From the NCBI RefSeq assembly GCF_021917145.1, contig NC_061063.1, positions 1,018,930-1,082,929 on the forward strand: DNA of 64,000 nt, given 5' to 3'. Origin of the DNA: Hypomesus transpacificus (lineage: Eukaryota > Chordata > Actinopteri > Osmeriformes > Osmeridae). Below are positions 52,568 to 64,000 of this stretch, one piece after another. The stretch's first letter is position 1; the number at the start of each line of letters is the position of its first letter. The notes beneath the pieces are model-generated. The model worked only from the letters and a program-made list of their open reading frames with translations. It made no database searches and was not told where the DNA came from. The position numbers and the translations under genes were made by a program.

Positions 52568-53923
52568 ATGGCAACTGCGTATCTTACCCACCACCAAAAA
52601 GTCCTGCGGCTTTACAAAAAGTCGTTGAGGCACCTGGAATCATGGTGCATATTCAGGTGAGTGAAGGTTCGGAGTTTTCGCCCTACATATTTGGGTTAAA
52701 CAACGTGAAGCGTGCTGTGGTAGGCCCATCGGAATCAACTGATCTTAGCAAGCAACACTAGCTATCTTAGCTTTTTTTGCCAGCTAGGTCACCTACTCTC
52801 GTCAGCCTAGTGTTAGCTAGCCATCTGGCCCGGACTAGCGCCATCAAACCAATCCAATGTTATTGTTATTGTGGCCCGGCAAGTTACTAAGAGATAATAT
52901 TGTTTAATAGGAAGCTACGTGTTTTCCGTCTGCATCTGCAATTATGACATTTTAGGGCTCGTAGTGTTCAGTCTGCTTTTGCATATTGGTACGATTTTAC
53001 AGCTAATCCTATGTACGTTGTTGTTGACGATGATGATGATCCGGTGAACGTTGTTTTTAGGGACAAGTACCGATTTTACGCGTGCATGCTGAGGGCGCGC
53101 TTCGATGACAACATGGGCGAGAAAGATATGGTGAAAGCTACCAAGATGCTGAAGGCAGGGGAAGAGGAGTTCTGGGCCAACCAGCACCCGCAGCCCTACC
53201 TCTTCCCCGACTCTCCCGGAGGAACCTCATACGAGAGATACGAATGCTACAAGGTAACAGGTTCATGTTGCATCCACACCAGTTTGTGTCTCTCCTGTGG
53301 TTAACGTTACGCAGCTTCAGTAGGAGCAGTATGTTCGGGGTTTGTTTATGTGAGTTGAGTTTAAAAGAGACTGACAGAAATGTGTGAGAAAGGCAGAGGC
53401 GTAACGTGAGGTCTGTGTTATTGTGTCCTGGCCCCAGGTTCCAGAGTGGTGTCTGGATCACTGGCACCCCTCTGAGAAGGCCATGTACCCTGACTACTTT
53501 GCCAAGCGGGAGCAGTGGAAGAAACTGAGGGAGCAGAGCTGGGACAGGGAGGTAGGCTGTCGCCCAACCAGAACCCTCACATCAACCCTCCTTTGCTGTG
53601 TCTTTTGTTGCTTTAAGTTTCAAACCATATCTCCTCCCCTCCCCCTCCCCCCCCCCCCCCTCCTCACCTGTCTCCCATCCTGTCCACTCCCCTCCCATCC
53701 TCTCTCCTCTCCCATCCTCTTCCCTCCCATTCTCTCTCCTCTTCCCTCCCATCCTCTCTCCTCTCCCCTCCCGTCACTCTCCCCTCCTCAGGTCCAGCAG
53801 CTGGAGGCAGAGACCCCCGCGGACGGGCCCAAGTCCGAGGCTCTCCCCCCGGCCCGCAAGGAGGGCGACCTCCCCCCTCTGTGGTGGCAGTACGTCACCC
53901 GCCCCAGGGAGCGCCCCGTCTAA
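52568..53923 (+). CDS. ndufb9: NADH:ubiquinone oxidoreductase subunit B9 (4 exons)
   Basis: NDUFB9 is an accessory LYR-motif subunit of mitochondrial complex I on the inner membrane. Exons: 52568-52656, 53061-53253, 53438-53551, 53792-53923. They total 528 nt, 175 aa (human 179). The N-terminus [20 protein letters not shown] holds the LYR/LYK motif. Then come [52 protein letters not shown] and [18 protein letters not shown]. It ends [17 protein letters not shown]. All junctions are GT-AG with matching phase. The start ATG follows GGGGAAA (A at -3). Confidence 0.97.
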
Positions 53924-54184
53924 GATCCCCACCCCCCATCTCCCCCGGTCTCCCCCTCACACCCTGGTCTCCCCCCCATGGCCGACCACCACTCTGCAGA
54001 ATTGTGACTCAGCTCTCTTGTGAACCAGTCTCTAACTGTAAGGGGATCGCTGTATAATGGAGTGCTTGTGGAGAGCTGCATGCAGGGTGAATGTGTGTTC
54101 CACCGGCCTGAACTGAACCTTTATTCTGAAGAAATGGGAGACCTTTGAAATATGCTTTAGCTGTGCTTCATCTATACCTGTACA

Positions 54185-54194
54185 AATAAATAAA
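54185..54194 (+). terminator. polyadenylation signal of ndufb9
   Basis: Overlapping AATAAATAAA about 260 bp past the stop. Confidence 0.7.
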
Positions 54195-54199
54195 TGATT

Positions 54200-56489
54200 A
54201 ATGAATCTCTTGTGAATCTGGCTTTATCCCAATACCCTTGCTGATGGCTGGCCATAGGACACTAATTACACAGATCATACACACACCTAAATATGTAAAG
54301 GAGATAAATGTTTTCATCTATTACTGAGAAAGTAGATCAGAACCAAACTGTTCTGAGATCAGTAAGTGGAATAAATACATTGGGTCAGTTTTGGTTCAAC
54401 AGACACACTTCCTGCTACGTTTTATTGTTACCTGAAATAACAGTTACATAGAAAAAAGGACACATGATTCAGGAACTGGACAGTAGACTATCAAGTGCCA
54501 GGGTACAGACAGAGTTCACATGGTTAAGATCCGTCCAATCGCAACATCAGCTCACAGTGTCCTAATTGTCAACAATAGCTTCAATTACCAACGGGCAGTA
54601 CATCTAAAGTGCAACTAAACTCACCAATTTCAGCCTTATTCCGCCCCTTCTCCCTTTCAATTGCTTTCTGGTGAAAATTTGTGGGTGTTTTTTTCTCAAA
54701 CTTTCATTTTGGGACTTTCTCTAACACTTCAACTGATACAGGAACACAATCCCTCCTTGTGATACTGTGAAAAAGCAGTCATACATCAATAATTTCTTTA
54801 AACGTTTTTAAAGTGCGGGCATTTAGCCTACCACATTTTGTAATTGTATAATTCACTTTATTATAACACATCTGCAACTATTTGTCGGAAATGAAGACCC
54901 AGGAATCATGGGTTTAGCCGTGCGTGAGTATTAAGCACAGGGGTTTCACAAATAAAAAGAAAAATTGAGTTTAGTTACAAGTTAACATTCCTGAATACTA
55001 CTTTCACCAATCCTCACCGACATGAAGATAAAATCATCGCCGAAGAGAGAAAAGGCGACGCCTCGAGTCTTCTTCGACAACGACATTCAAAACACCAACT
55101 GAAACGACTGCTAACCGTTAAGCGCATAGAAGATTTTGGCAACTTGTGATACACATCAGCAGCTGTGCTTGGAGAGGAATCCACGAGCAGTGTTATATTA
55201 CAGATGGGTAAAGGGACGGCGTCGGACTTCTTACAGCACCAGAGAGATGCCCTCTTCTCTCAGGACTCACAGCGTCATGTGCATGGAGTTGCATCGGCTA
55301 CATGTTCAACGTTTCCCCGTCTTGGTTTATATCGGAAGGAGGGCAACCAGAGGCTTCAGTCGTCATACACAACGTCCAACCGCTCTCCAAGACCAGCAGG
55401 AATATGTCGAAAAACACTTACAAAAACCACATGCTGTATTCTACGTTTCTATGTGTCGATGGAGGGCGCGTCTACCACAGCACACACTGGGATGAGAGCA
55501 GATGAGAAGGACTCAACTAAAGGTCAACATGAGGCCAAGGACAAGATGTTACAAGATGGTGGCTATGTGGGATATTGGTTCACTGGGACGTACACGGGAG
55601 AACGGGGATCAAACCCGGGTCTCCTCTCTAAAACGTCTACCATTAGACCAAGAGGAGAACAACTGAGGGCAAACTCATCCAGAGCGAGTGGTTCCCAACC
55701 GGCTCTGCTACACTACCGCATATTAAGCTTTGTAACTGTAAAAGACTTGTAACTTAACATTTACTAATACTGCAGGTTTGTAAATGCTTAGCCACTACAC
55801 CTGCGACTGATTACATTCTGAGTAGCTGAGTCTACCGGACGTCGTATCAGGGTCTGAGGGAAACACTGTGGTGTCACCTCAGCGGAAAACTGCCGGGCTG
55901 AATTCTGGGAGGACATTCTTAAAGTTGAACGTTGTCAGAAACTGCGCTGATTTCAGTTTGTCCGTCAGTCAGTGACATAGGTTTCAGTGTTTTCCATCCT
56001 TGTGTGACCTAGTCAGTCACAGATACTGAGGATTCAGTGTAGTCGATGCGAGGAGTTTCCTGTTGGACATGCAAGTATCTGTTTTTTTTTTCCAATACAT
56101 CTGAATCATCTTCAACTTAGAATAAAGTGTTATTGAAACACCACTAAAGAGTTGACTTGCTCTCCTTTGACGCTCTGACAACTTGAGTGTTTTCTCTGTG
56201 AAACACAGTCTGAGGACACACAGAGAAGATTCGCTCTGTTAAAGACAATAAAGCCCGTGGGTTATTCTAGCTCTCGTTGGCACCTTTTATAGGGATTCAG
56301 GAAGGCTGGGAAAGGTTAAGAAGAGGGTCAAGAGGACCACTGATTAAACATACAAACACTTCAAAATATAAATATGTACATACAAATAAACATTTGATCT
56401 TTTCCATTCATTTGAAAATAAATGCAAAGCAAGGCCAGACCAGGCCGGACTGGACCAGACTAGGCCAGACCAAGCATCCCCAGGCCTCT
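54200..56489. other. mtss1 3' UTR / intergenic
   Basis: This lies between converging ndufb9 and mtss1. A minus-strand AATAAA (TTTATT at 54421-54426) would give mtss1 a roughly 2-kb 3' UTR. A 195-codon plus-strand frame (55165-55752) has no recognisable domain and overlaps a degenerate tRNA-like segment on the minus strand (about 55600-55650), so I do not call a gene. Confidence 0.45.
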
Positions 56490-59400
56490 TCACACTATCC
56501 TGGGCGCGGAGCGGTCGTTGGTGGTGGTCTTCTTCAGCCTCACCCCCCGTCGTATGGCCACCAGCATGTCCTCCCCCTCCCCCCCAGCCTCCCCTGCCTC
56601 CCCTCCCAGCTCCCCCTCCTCCAGCACCTCTGGGAGGGCCTGCCATTCCGGGCCCCGCCCACCGGGCTGGGGGGGCGGGGTGGGGGGGTCAGAGGAGGTG
56701 TGACGCGGGGCATCCCAGAGGCTTCGGGGGGCCCGGGGCCCAGTGCTGCTGTTGTTGTTGTTGTTGCCAGGCGACAGCGGGCTGCGCAGACTCGGCGGGC
56801 CCCCCTCGCTGCTCTCCTGCAGGGCCCCCCCGGGGAAGAAGCCCCCCCCAGGGTGGTCAGGGACGGTGGGGGTCTTGACGGGGATCATGGGGGGTCGGAT
56901 TGGGATGGGCCCCAGGCCCCCGGAGGGCCTGCGCAGGTTGGGCTTGGAGGAGGGGGTCCTTCGAATGGTGGCCACGCCGGGGGTGATGATGGCAGGGCCG
57001 GGGGAGGGAATGCCGGTGGTGGAGGCGGGGCGCTTGGTCTGAAAGGCCCGGCGGTAGGACTGGCTGATCTCGCTGGTGCGGGGGATGGTACAGGACCTGT
57101 CATCCACCTCCTGATCTCCGCCCACTGTGAAGTAGTCGTAGTCTGAGACTGGTGGAGAGACAGGAAGGGGAGGGGGGTAAGACAGGAAGGGGAGGGGGGA
57201 AAGACAGGAAGGGGAGGGGGGAAAGACAGGAAGGGGAGGGACGGAAAGACAGGAAGGGGAGGGGGGAAAGACAGGAAGGGGAGGGGGGAAGACAGGAAGG
57301 GGAGGGGGGAAAGACAGGAAGGGGAGGGGCATCAGCAAGTGAAATAGAATAATGACGTTTCAAATCTATTGTTCTCAGTAAGTCTGTAATTGTGCGTGCA
57401 CGCGTGTGAAAACAAATGTGTGGGCGGGAATGTGTGTGTGTGTGTTACCCTGGGAAGGAATGGCGTCCTCAGAACAGCAGGGCGTGTTGGTCTGGGTGCT
57501 GTAGCCACTGGAGCCCTGGAGAGAGTCTCTGCTGCAGGGCTGGATGTCCAGATGCAGCCCTCTGGACAGAGCCCTGGCCAGCTCCTCATGCACCTCCACG
57601 TCCTCCTGCAGGCACACACACACACACACACACAGACACACGCACTTTACTAATGTACCCTGATTCGAGTGTCGGTGACAGCTAACCGCTTGTTGTGACA
57701 GCTAGCTGACAGTTTGTCATTATAATAATCAATCATCACGTCCATAATCTAGAGGTGTCCTGTCCAATTACTGTGGGCCTCACCTTCGGTGAAGAGTTGT
57801 GAATGGTGCTCCTGGCCCTCTGAGGCTCCTCCCGCGGGGTGGTGGCCTCGGTGCCCAGGGGCATGCTGGGATCTGTAGTGTCCTTCCTGTCCCTGGGGCG
57901 CCTCAGTGTGTTCACCATGGGCTGGTCATAGGGCCCAGGCTTGGCCCAGTCCTGTAAGAGAGGCACGATGGGTTAGGACACACTCTGATGTTTGTGTGTA
58001 CATGTGTCTGATTATATGTATATGTGTGTAAATGTGTATAGATATTAGGGGTGGGAATCTTTTGGTACCTCACGATTTGATTCGAATTGATTCTTGGGGT
58101 CACGATTCAATTAAAATCGATTCAAGATTTTTTATCACATTTCGATTCAATATATGCTTACATTTGATTCCAGTTTGCTGTTTAGTGTTACTTGTTTGTA
58201 TTTGACTGTGATAGGCAGTTAGGTGTTGAAGAAAAAAATCCCAATGCATCAAAACCTTGAAATTTAAAGTTTTTCTTGCAGTTTAGTAAACTCATTAAAA
58301 AAACATTATATACCCCCCCTCAATTTTAGAAATGTATGAATCGATATGAATAGCTAGAAGACTGAATCGCGATTCAAATGCAAATCGATATTTACCCTCA
58401 CCCCTAATAGATATGTGTATGTACTACAGATATACATGTGTGATTATATGTATGTATGTGTGTGTGTGTGTGGGGTATATGGGTTGGGCCTGGCTTGGCC
58501 CAGTCCTGACAGGAGAGAGCAATTCAGGTGAGACAAGGCCTAAATACATGCTCTGGTTTGTATGTGAGTGTATGTGTGTTTTTGGATACATGTCTGCGTG
58601 CGTGTGTGTGTTGTGTGTGAGTGTGTGTGTGCGGCTGCCTGTTCCTAGAAGGCCGGACAGTTGCATGGACATGAGATAAAGACACCATGACAACACAACC
58701 TGGGTGAGAAGGAAGGAAGAGAGGAGGAGGAGAGGAGGAAGACAGGAGAGGAGGAGGAAAGAAGAGGAGAGGAGAGGAGGAAGACAGGAGAGGAGGAGGA
58801 AAGGAGAGGAGAGGAGGAAGACAGGAGAGGAGGAGGAGAGGAGAGGATGAAGACAGGAAAGGAGGAGGAGGAAAGGAGAGGAGGAAGACAGGAGAGGAGG
58901 AAAGAGATGACGGAAGAGAGGAGTTGAGGAACAATGAGAGGGAGAAGGAGATTCGATGAGGATGGAAGGAAAGGAAGGATGAAAGGGAAAGGAGGAGAGG
59001 AAGGAGGAGAGGGAGAGTGGGGCGATGGTCGGACGCACCTTCCAAGTAGGGACCTTGGAGGATGGGACCATGCCAGGTCCCAGGATGCAATAGGGAGGGG
59101 AGGAGCCTGATCTGGGCCCCGCCCACATGGGAGAGGTGGGGGAGGCGAGGGGGGAGGAGGAGTGGGAGAATGGAGGGAGGTGGAGGGGGAGGTGGAGGTG
59201 GCTCTCCTGTAATGCCCCTCCAGGTGAACAGAGGGCGCCGGTGAGCACTTGATGGTCGAAGCCGTTTGACAACTGAACGTGAGCGGAGGACAAAAAAATG
59301 AGATGAGTGAGAAGACACGCTGATTAAACCGTCATGAGGTCGGGTCATGAGGTCAGGTCATGAGGTCACGTCATGAGGTCAGGTCATGAGGTCACGTCAT

Positions 59401-62400
59401 GAGGTCACGTCAAAACAACCGTTTCAAACCACAGACCATGGAAACAAACACCTGGTGCTTCGACAAACACCGAAGATGGACTGGCAACAACCAGCTCTGA
59501 AACACCTCCTGTTTGTGTTAGCGGGCGTGTCTGTGTGCACGTGTGTGTGTGGGTGGGATGTACTGTGTTTATGTTTGTGCATGCATGCATCTCGATTGTG
59601 TGCGTGTCTGTGTGTGTTCACCTTTTCTGGCCCTGTGCTGGAGCAAGGCTCCTTAAGGTCAGGTGACGATGAGGAGGAAGAGGAAGAATTTTCCTGGCTG
59701 ACAGTTTGAGAGACAGCTGGAGATAGACAGGTCTACAGCCAAGCGATGACACAGGATAAGAAGCAGCACGCGCACACACACACACACACAAATACAAAGT
59801 CAGCCATTTGAAAAATGCTGTACCCAAGTGTACCCAAGAGCACAATACACAATAAGAACAGAATGCAAGAGAAAGACAGGCAGGCAGAAGACAGACAAGC
59901 AAGCAGACAGACAGGAAATAACGGCACATTATGACGCTCGCTAGATTGATAATTTGAAGGGAAAAAAATATCAATTACAGGTTTTAAAGAAAGAAAGCTA
60001 TGCAATAAGCATGAAAAGCACATACAACAGTGGGGAGGTGTGTGTGTGTGTATGATTGTGAGGGCGGGTGGATATGTGTGTGTGTGTGTGTATGAGTGTG
60101 GGTGTGTGTGGGTGTGTATGTATGTCTGTGAGTGGGTGTGTGTGCAGTATGACTGTGTGTGTAAGTATGTATGTATGTATGTATGAGTGTGTGTGTGTTA
60201 CAGAGTGAGTCATCACTTCTGTAAGCAGGAAGCTCTCACCGAGCAATCATTGGGGCTCGCGCTCATGAGCCGGACCGTTACCTAGCAACCTGGGAGCTCA
60301 GGGCCAGCCCAGCCAGGCTCCGCAGGAGGCGATTGGTCGGAGCGGAACACCGCGGATGTGACATGTTCAGCATGGCGTGCTTGGGTGCGTTTTTGTCTGG
60401 TTCGAATAATGGACTCGTTTAGCAGACACCTGAAACCTTTTGACCTGCAGTCAAACGCTCTGCCGAACCCTGGGAGATACTCGTGTCTGGGGGAGTGGGG
60501 GTGGGGGTGGGGTGTACCTGAGTGTCTGGAGGGGGCATGGGCGAGGGGGACTTGGACTGGTAGGCGTCCTGGGAGATGAATCCAGAGTCGTGGGAGGAGA
60601 CGCTGGAGAGGCGGGCGGTTCCCTGCTGGGGGAGGGCGGAGCTCCGGTACCGGAAGTGCGAGGTGGGGGAGTGGCAGTGGGAGCCACTGGAGCGAGAGTC
60701 ACTGCTGTTCACACTGTTCAGACTGCTGCAGGGGGGGAGGGGAGAGAGAGAGAGAGAGGGAGAGATGGGGAGAGAGGGAGAGAGAGAGAGATAGATAGAT
60801 AGATAAGAGAGAGAGAGGTAGGGAAGGAAAGAGAGAGAGGAGAGAGAGAGAGTGAGGCACAGGAGAGAGAGAGGTTTAAGTGTACCAGGTGGCTTTACAG
60901 GGCCTACTGCCCCCAAGGCTCATGTCGAATGAGTCCATTAGCTTCATCTTAACGCCTTCATATGGTGAGAGCAGGGAAGTTGCTGTATCACAACTTGGCC
61001 ACAAGGTGGCATGGAAGGACCGGGGAGATGAAAGCACTGCCATTTATAATATGTTTATTTCTGTTTCTCGATTTCCTTTTTTCCCTCTCTCCTCCACTCT
61101 GTCTCCATAACACCCATTGGTGTAGAACATACAAGGTTCCCCTCCCCTTGATATTCTCCGCCAATAAGGCGACAGGAAGTTATGAGGAAATCATCAACAG
61201 ATTCTGTCTGCCTGAGAAGTTTTAGGGTGACGCGCGGTTGCTAGGCGCCCAACGTACCTGCACATGCTTGACTTCCTGGATACGGTGGTGCTGGGGGAGG
61301 AGGGTGGAGTCTGGTAGGCCCAGACGCAGTCGGAACCCTTCAGGTCCACGATCACCTGCAGGGCAAACAACATCAACAACAAAGTTAACAACAAGAAAGT
61401 AACAAACAGGGAGGACACAGACAAGAGACAGACAGAAGACAGACAGGAGACAGACAGGAGACAGACAGGAGACAGACAGGAGACAAACAGCAGACAGACA
61501 GCAGACAGACAGACAGCAGACAGACAGACAGCAGACAGACAGCAGACAGACAGGAGACAGACAGGAGACAGACAGGAGACAGACAGGAGACAGACAGCAG
61601 ACAGACAGCAGACAGACAGCAGACAGACAGGAGACAGACAGGAGACAGACAGGAGACAGACAGCAGACAGACAGCAGACAGACAGCAGACAGACAGACAG
61701 GAGACAGACAGGAGACAGACAGGAGAGGTGTCTGCAGAGCTCAGCCTCAGCAGGGGGAGGAACAGCCGACGTCTGAACATGGTTACAAACAACCAGCACC
61801 TTGCTAGTTAGGATTTCTCCCAGATTAAGGTGAAGAGGTCTGTGTGAGTGTGTGTGTGTGTGTACCTGCTCGCTAGCCGGGGGCAGCTTGTGGGGGTCCA
61901 TGGTCAGGGACTTCAAGTCATCATTCAGGGTCTGGAGGTGGGTGATCTCCCCCAGCATGGACATCTCCTCCTCCTGCAGAGCACAAACCAGGCTGGAGGT
62001 GACACGGACGAGTGGATCCACCCACCCATCCATCTATCTATCTACCCATCTATCTATCTACCCATCTACCTATCTATCTACCTATCTATCTATCTACCCA
62101 TCTATCTATCTACCCATCTACCTATCTATCTACCTATCTATCTACCTATCTATCTATCTATCTATCTATCTACCCATATATCTATCCATCCATCCATCTA
62201 CCCATCCATGCATCCATTCATCCATCTATCTACCCATCCATCCATTCATCCATCTATCTACCCATCCATCCATAACATAACATCATAACATTGTGCATAC
62301 CAATGTATGTACCAGGGTAAATAACAATGGGTTTACCCCATACACCCCATCACGTAGCTAACCCCTGTTAAACACCCTAGGTAAGGAGCGGGTGCCACCC

Positions 62401-63435
62401 ATGTCTGTTTTATTAGCATAGGGATGTCTTTGGTTAGGTAGAGTAGGACTCTTTGGTTGATTACTTTTCTTTGGCACCGCTCGTAGTTCCACTGCACCCT
62501 GTCGGCTGTGTTTTCCCTTTTTGTGTTATTGTGTTTAAGATTAAACGCTTGTTTGCTTTCACCCCAGTGTGTCCTCGGTCCTTGTGTATAGGTTCCTTGG
62601 GTAGTGTTACGGCCTTCCCCCTAGACAGGTTCCGTAACAAGCAGTATATAACAGTTTATACCTGAGTATACCAGTATATTATATTAAGTATAATATATAT
62701 TATTAGAAGTATACCATGGTATAACAGTGTGCATACCAGTATATAGCAGTGTATACCAGTATATATAATAGGGTGTATACCAGCCGTAAATAACTGGGTA
62801 TACACCGGTGGTGTATAACAGTGTACATGCCGTTTTTTCTCCCGTTGGGAGTTTTTCTGGGAGTTTTTCCTCGTCTTCCTTGAGGGTTTAGGTTGGGTGA
62901 GGAGCAGTTCTATGGGCGTATGTGAAGCCCTCTGTGACATGCTTGCGTGTAAAAAGGGCTATACAAATAAATTTAGGGAGATTTAGGGAGTCAGATGGCT
63001 GAGCGGTGAGGGAGTCGGGCTAGTAATCAAAAGGTTGCCGGATCGATTCCCTGCCGTGCCACATGATGTTGTGTCCTTGGGAAAGGCACTTCACCCTACT
63101 TGCCTCGGGGGGAATGTCCCTGTAATTACTGTAAGTCGCTCTGGATAAGAGCGTCTGCTAAATGACTAAATGTAAATTTGATTTGATTTGACATGCCAGC
63201 AGGGTCTACCAGGGTAGAACAGTGTATGTACCTGCAGGCTCTACCAGGGTATAACAGGGTGTATGAAGGGTCCTCACCACCACCGGCTTCAGCATGGAGA
63301 CGAAGGAGCAGAATCGGCTCCTCTCCTCCACCAGAGCCTTCCTCAGCGCCTGCTTCTCTGTCTCCTCCAGCAGCAGACACTTATCACTCACATCCTGCCT
63401 GGCGCTGTCCAGCTGGGGCTGGACGTCCCCGCGGC
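56490..63435 (-). CDS. mtss1: MTSS1 (missing-in-metastasis) I-BAR protein, C-terminal part
   Basis: MTSS1 bends membranes through an N-terminal I-BAR domain and binds actin through a C-terminal WH2. Partial: the 5' exons lie beyond 64000. Exons 5' to 3': 63435-63278, 61973-61866, 61355-61258, 60725-60518, 59693-59622 (optional), 59272-59039, 57951-57784, 57605-57449, 57148-56490; together 619 residues, all phases matching. The first two exons close the I-BAR ([60 protein letters not shown]). Then [105 protein letters not shown] and the WH2 end [19 protein letters not shown]. The order and residues follow human MTSS1, not its paralogue. Confidence 0.96.
57160..57335. repeat. about 20-bp purine minisatellite
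   Basis: About eight copies of GGGAAAGACAGGAAGGGGAG in the last mtss1 intron, ending about 10 bp short of the last exon's acceptor region. Confidence 0.9.
58046..58406. mobile_element. hAT-type MITE with perfect 8-bp target duplication
   Basis: It starts TAGGGGTGGGA and ends CACCCCTA, flanked on both sides by ATAGATAT (58038-58045 and 58407-58414). The interior is AT-rich with CGATTTGATTCGAATTGATT-type motifs and has no coding sequence. In an mtss1 intron. Confidence 0.9.
58705..59015. repeat. (GGAGGA)n purine tract
   Basis: About 310 bp of GGA/GAA triplet-rich sequence with GAAGACAGGAGAGGAGG repeats, directly downstream of the mtss1 exon at 59039-59272 (minus strand). Confidence 0.85.
59331..59411. 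repeat. tandem GGTCATGAGGTCA repeats
   Basis: About six copies of a 13-bp motif (GTCATGAGGTCAG/C). It contains repeated AGGTCA hexamers spaced by TG. Confidence 0.85.
59622..59693 (-). CDS. mtss1: mtss1 Ser-rich cassette exon (putative)
   Basis: 72 bp between CAGCCAG and GTGAAC, phase 0 on both sides. It encodes EN, eight Ser, then [14 protein letters not shown]. The flanking exons (ending PPPDTQ, starting LSNGFDH) also join in phase 0 and are contiguous in the human form I recall, so this exon would be optional. Confidence 0.5.
61423..61728. repeat. CAGACAGA / CAGGAGACAGA minisatellite
   Basis: About 300 bp of ACAGACAG units in an mtss1 intron, with higher-order alternation of CAGGAGACAGA and CAGCAGACAGA blocks. 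Confidence 0.92.
62025..62272. repeat. (ATCT)n / (ATCC)n tetranucleotide repeat
   Basis: About 245 bp of CTAT and CCAT tetranucleotides directly after the mtss1 exon at 61866-61973. Confidence 0.93.
62340..62640. other. possible retroelement relic
   Basis: A unique-looking block ending in GTTACGGCCTTCCCCC...GGTTCCGTAACA, reminiscent of LTR ends, but no paired LTR or protein was found. Family not identified. Confidence 0.25.
62830..62985 (+). mobile_element. LINE-type 3' end relic
   Basis: GGGAGTTTTTCCTCGTCTTC ... GTGAAGCCCTCTGTGACATG ... AAAAAGGGCTATACAAATAA resembles the 3' end of fish L2/Maui-like LINEs (recalled). No reverse transcriptase is present. Confidence 0.55.
62990..63178 (+). 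mobile_element. tRNA-derived SINE
   Basis: Same family as 13288, with tail CTGGATAAGAGCGTCTGC, placed directly after the LINE-type relic. Confidence 0.85.
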
Positions 63436-64000
63436 CTGCACACACGCACACGCACACACACACACACAGAGCCACGAACACACACACAGAGCCACACACA
63501 CACAGAGCCACACACACACACACGGAACCAGCAGCACACACAGAAGCAGAAACACCCCCACACACACACGACCAGAAAACACACGCAGACAGGTTAGTCA
63601 GACCCCCTGGATGATGAGAGACTAAGTAGAAGAGAGAGAGGGAAGACGAGAGGACAATGCAGAGGAGAGGAAGACAGAGAGAGGCAAGAGCTATCCAACC
63701 CAGAGGCAGGCGCACAGACAGTCCCAAGACTCAGCCTTGCGTAACCAAGTCCTCACTGAACCATGTGGCCAGTCTGGTTTCAGACCCGATCCAGACCCAC
63801 GATCCAGGCCCTTTCGTCCACAGCATCAACAAACGCAGCTGTGGGTTTCTGGCTGGAAGGCATGCTTCTTACGTTTCTGAATACCAAGTTGTGGATTTAA
63901 GAGTTCACGATCAGAGGAAAGGATTAAGTATCTGGACATGGCGTTCTAGAAGGTTCTAATGGGACTCTGGGAACCGCTCTCTAATCTCTTCTGTGTGCTT
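63436..64000. other. mtss1 intron, window edge
   Basis: CA-rich repeats (63440-63575) then unique sequence. No further I-BAR exon was recognised before the window ends. Confidence 0.6.

Noticed and set aside
55590-55655. tRNA-like segment on the minus strand (TGGTCTAATGG and GGTTTGATCCC boxes)
   Set aside because: The acceptor arms do not pair and no anticodon stem forms. At most a tRNA-derived relic.
55165-55752. 195-codon plus-strand frame between ndufb9 and mtss1
   Set aside because: No domain, no splice or promoter context, and it overlaps a degenerate tRNA-like segment on the other strand and the likely mtss1 3' UTR.
58424-59293. Long minus-strand frames through mtss1 introns (Ser/Pro/Leu-rich)
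   Set aside because: Only 59039-59272 matches MTSS1. The rest translates a GGA-repeat intron.

Overview
This window looks like teleost fish nuclear DNA. It holds intron-rich genes with GT-AG junctions, very dense CA/GT microsatellites, tRNA-derived SINEs with the fish-type tail (GCGTCTGCTAAATG) and several hAT-like non-autonomous elements. The gene set is a vertebrate one. No prokaryotic, plasmid, viral or CRISPR feature was seen. I could not name the species.

Layout: 1-4.8 kb is gene-poor and microsatellite-rich. At 5.3-11.9 kb (+) lies an unfamiliar gene. Its centre is a tandem array of 13 copies of one 72-bp exon, 12 of them identical as read. Three more exons follow in frame and end in a Myb/SANT-like domain; a 42-bp minisatellite lies just past the stop. 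From 13 to 16.3 kb is a transposon nest, including an inverted pair of related elements and an 80-bp palindrome. From 16.7 to 33.0 kb (+) is a complete class-6 semaphorin, closest to SEMA6C, in 15 coding exons. Its last exon carries an apparent +1 frameshift inside a G run.

From 36 to 63.4 kb is the block known from human 8q24.13: tmem65 (-), rnf139 (-), tatdn1 (-), ndufb9 (+) and mtss1 (-, 5' part outside the window). I reconstructed exon structures from splice sites with phase checks. The predicted proteins are TMEM65 234 aa, RNF139 685 aa, TATDN1 297 aa, NDUFB9 175 aa, and the last 619 aa of MTSS1.

The genes do not form a pathway. They are semaphorin signalling (sema6c), mitochondria (tmem65, ndufb9), ER ubiquitin ligation (rnf139), a TatD-type nuclease (tatdn1) and actin/membrane remodelling (mtss1). 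tatdn1 and ndufb9 share a 345-bp head-to-head promoter. Compared with the human order as I recall it, rnf139 is flipped, TRMT12 is not seen, and the semaphorin replaces the human neighbour beyond TMEM65.

The most unusual item is the tandem symmetric-exon array. Every copy has intact splice sites, starts and ends in phase 0 and is a multiple of three, so any number of copies could be spliced in without breaking the frame.
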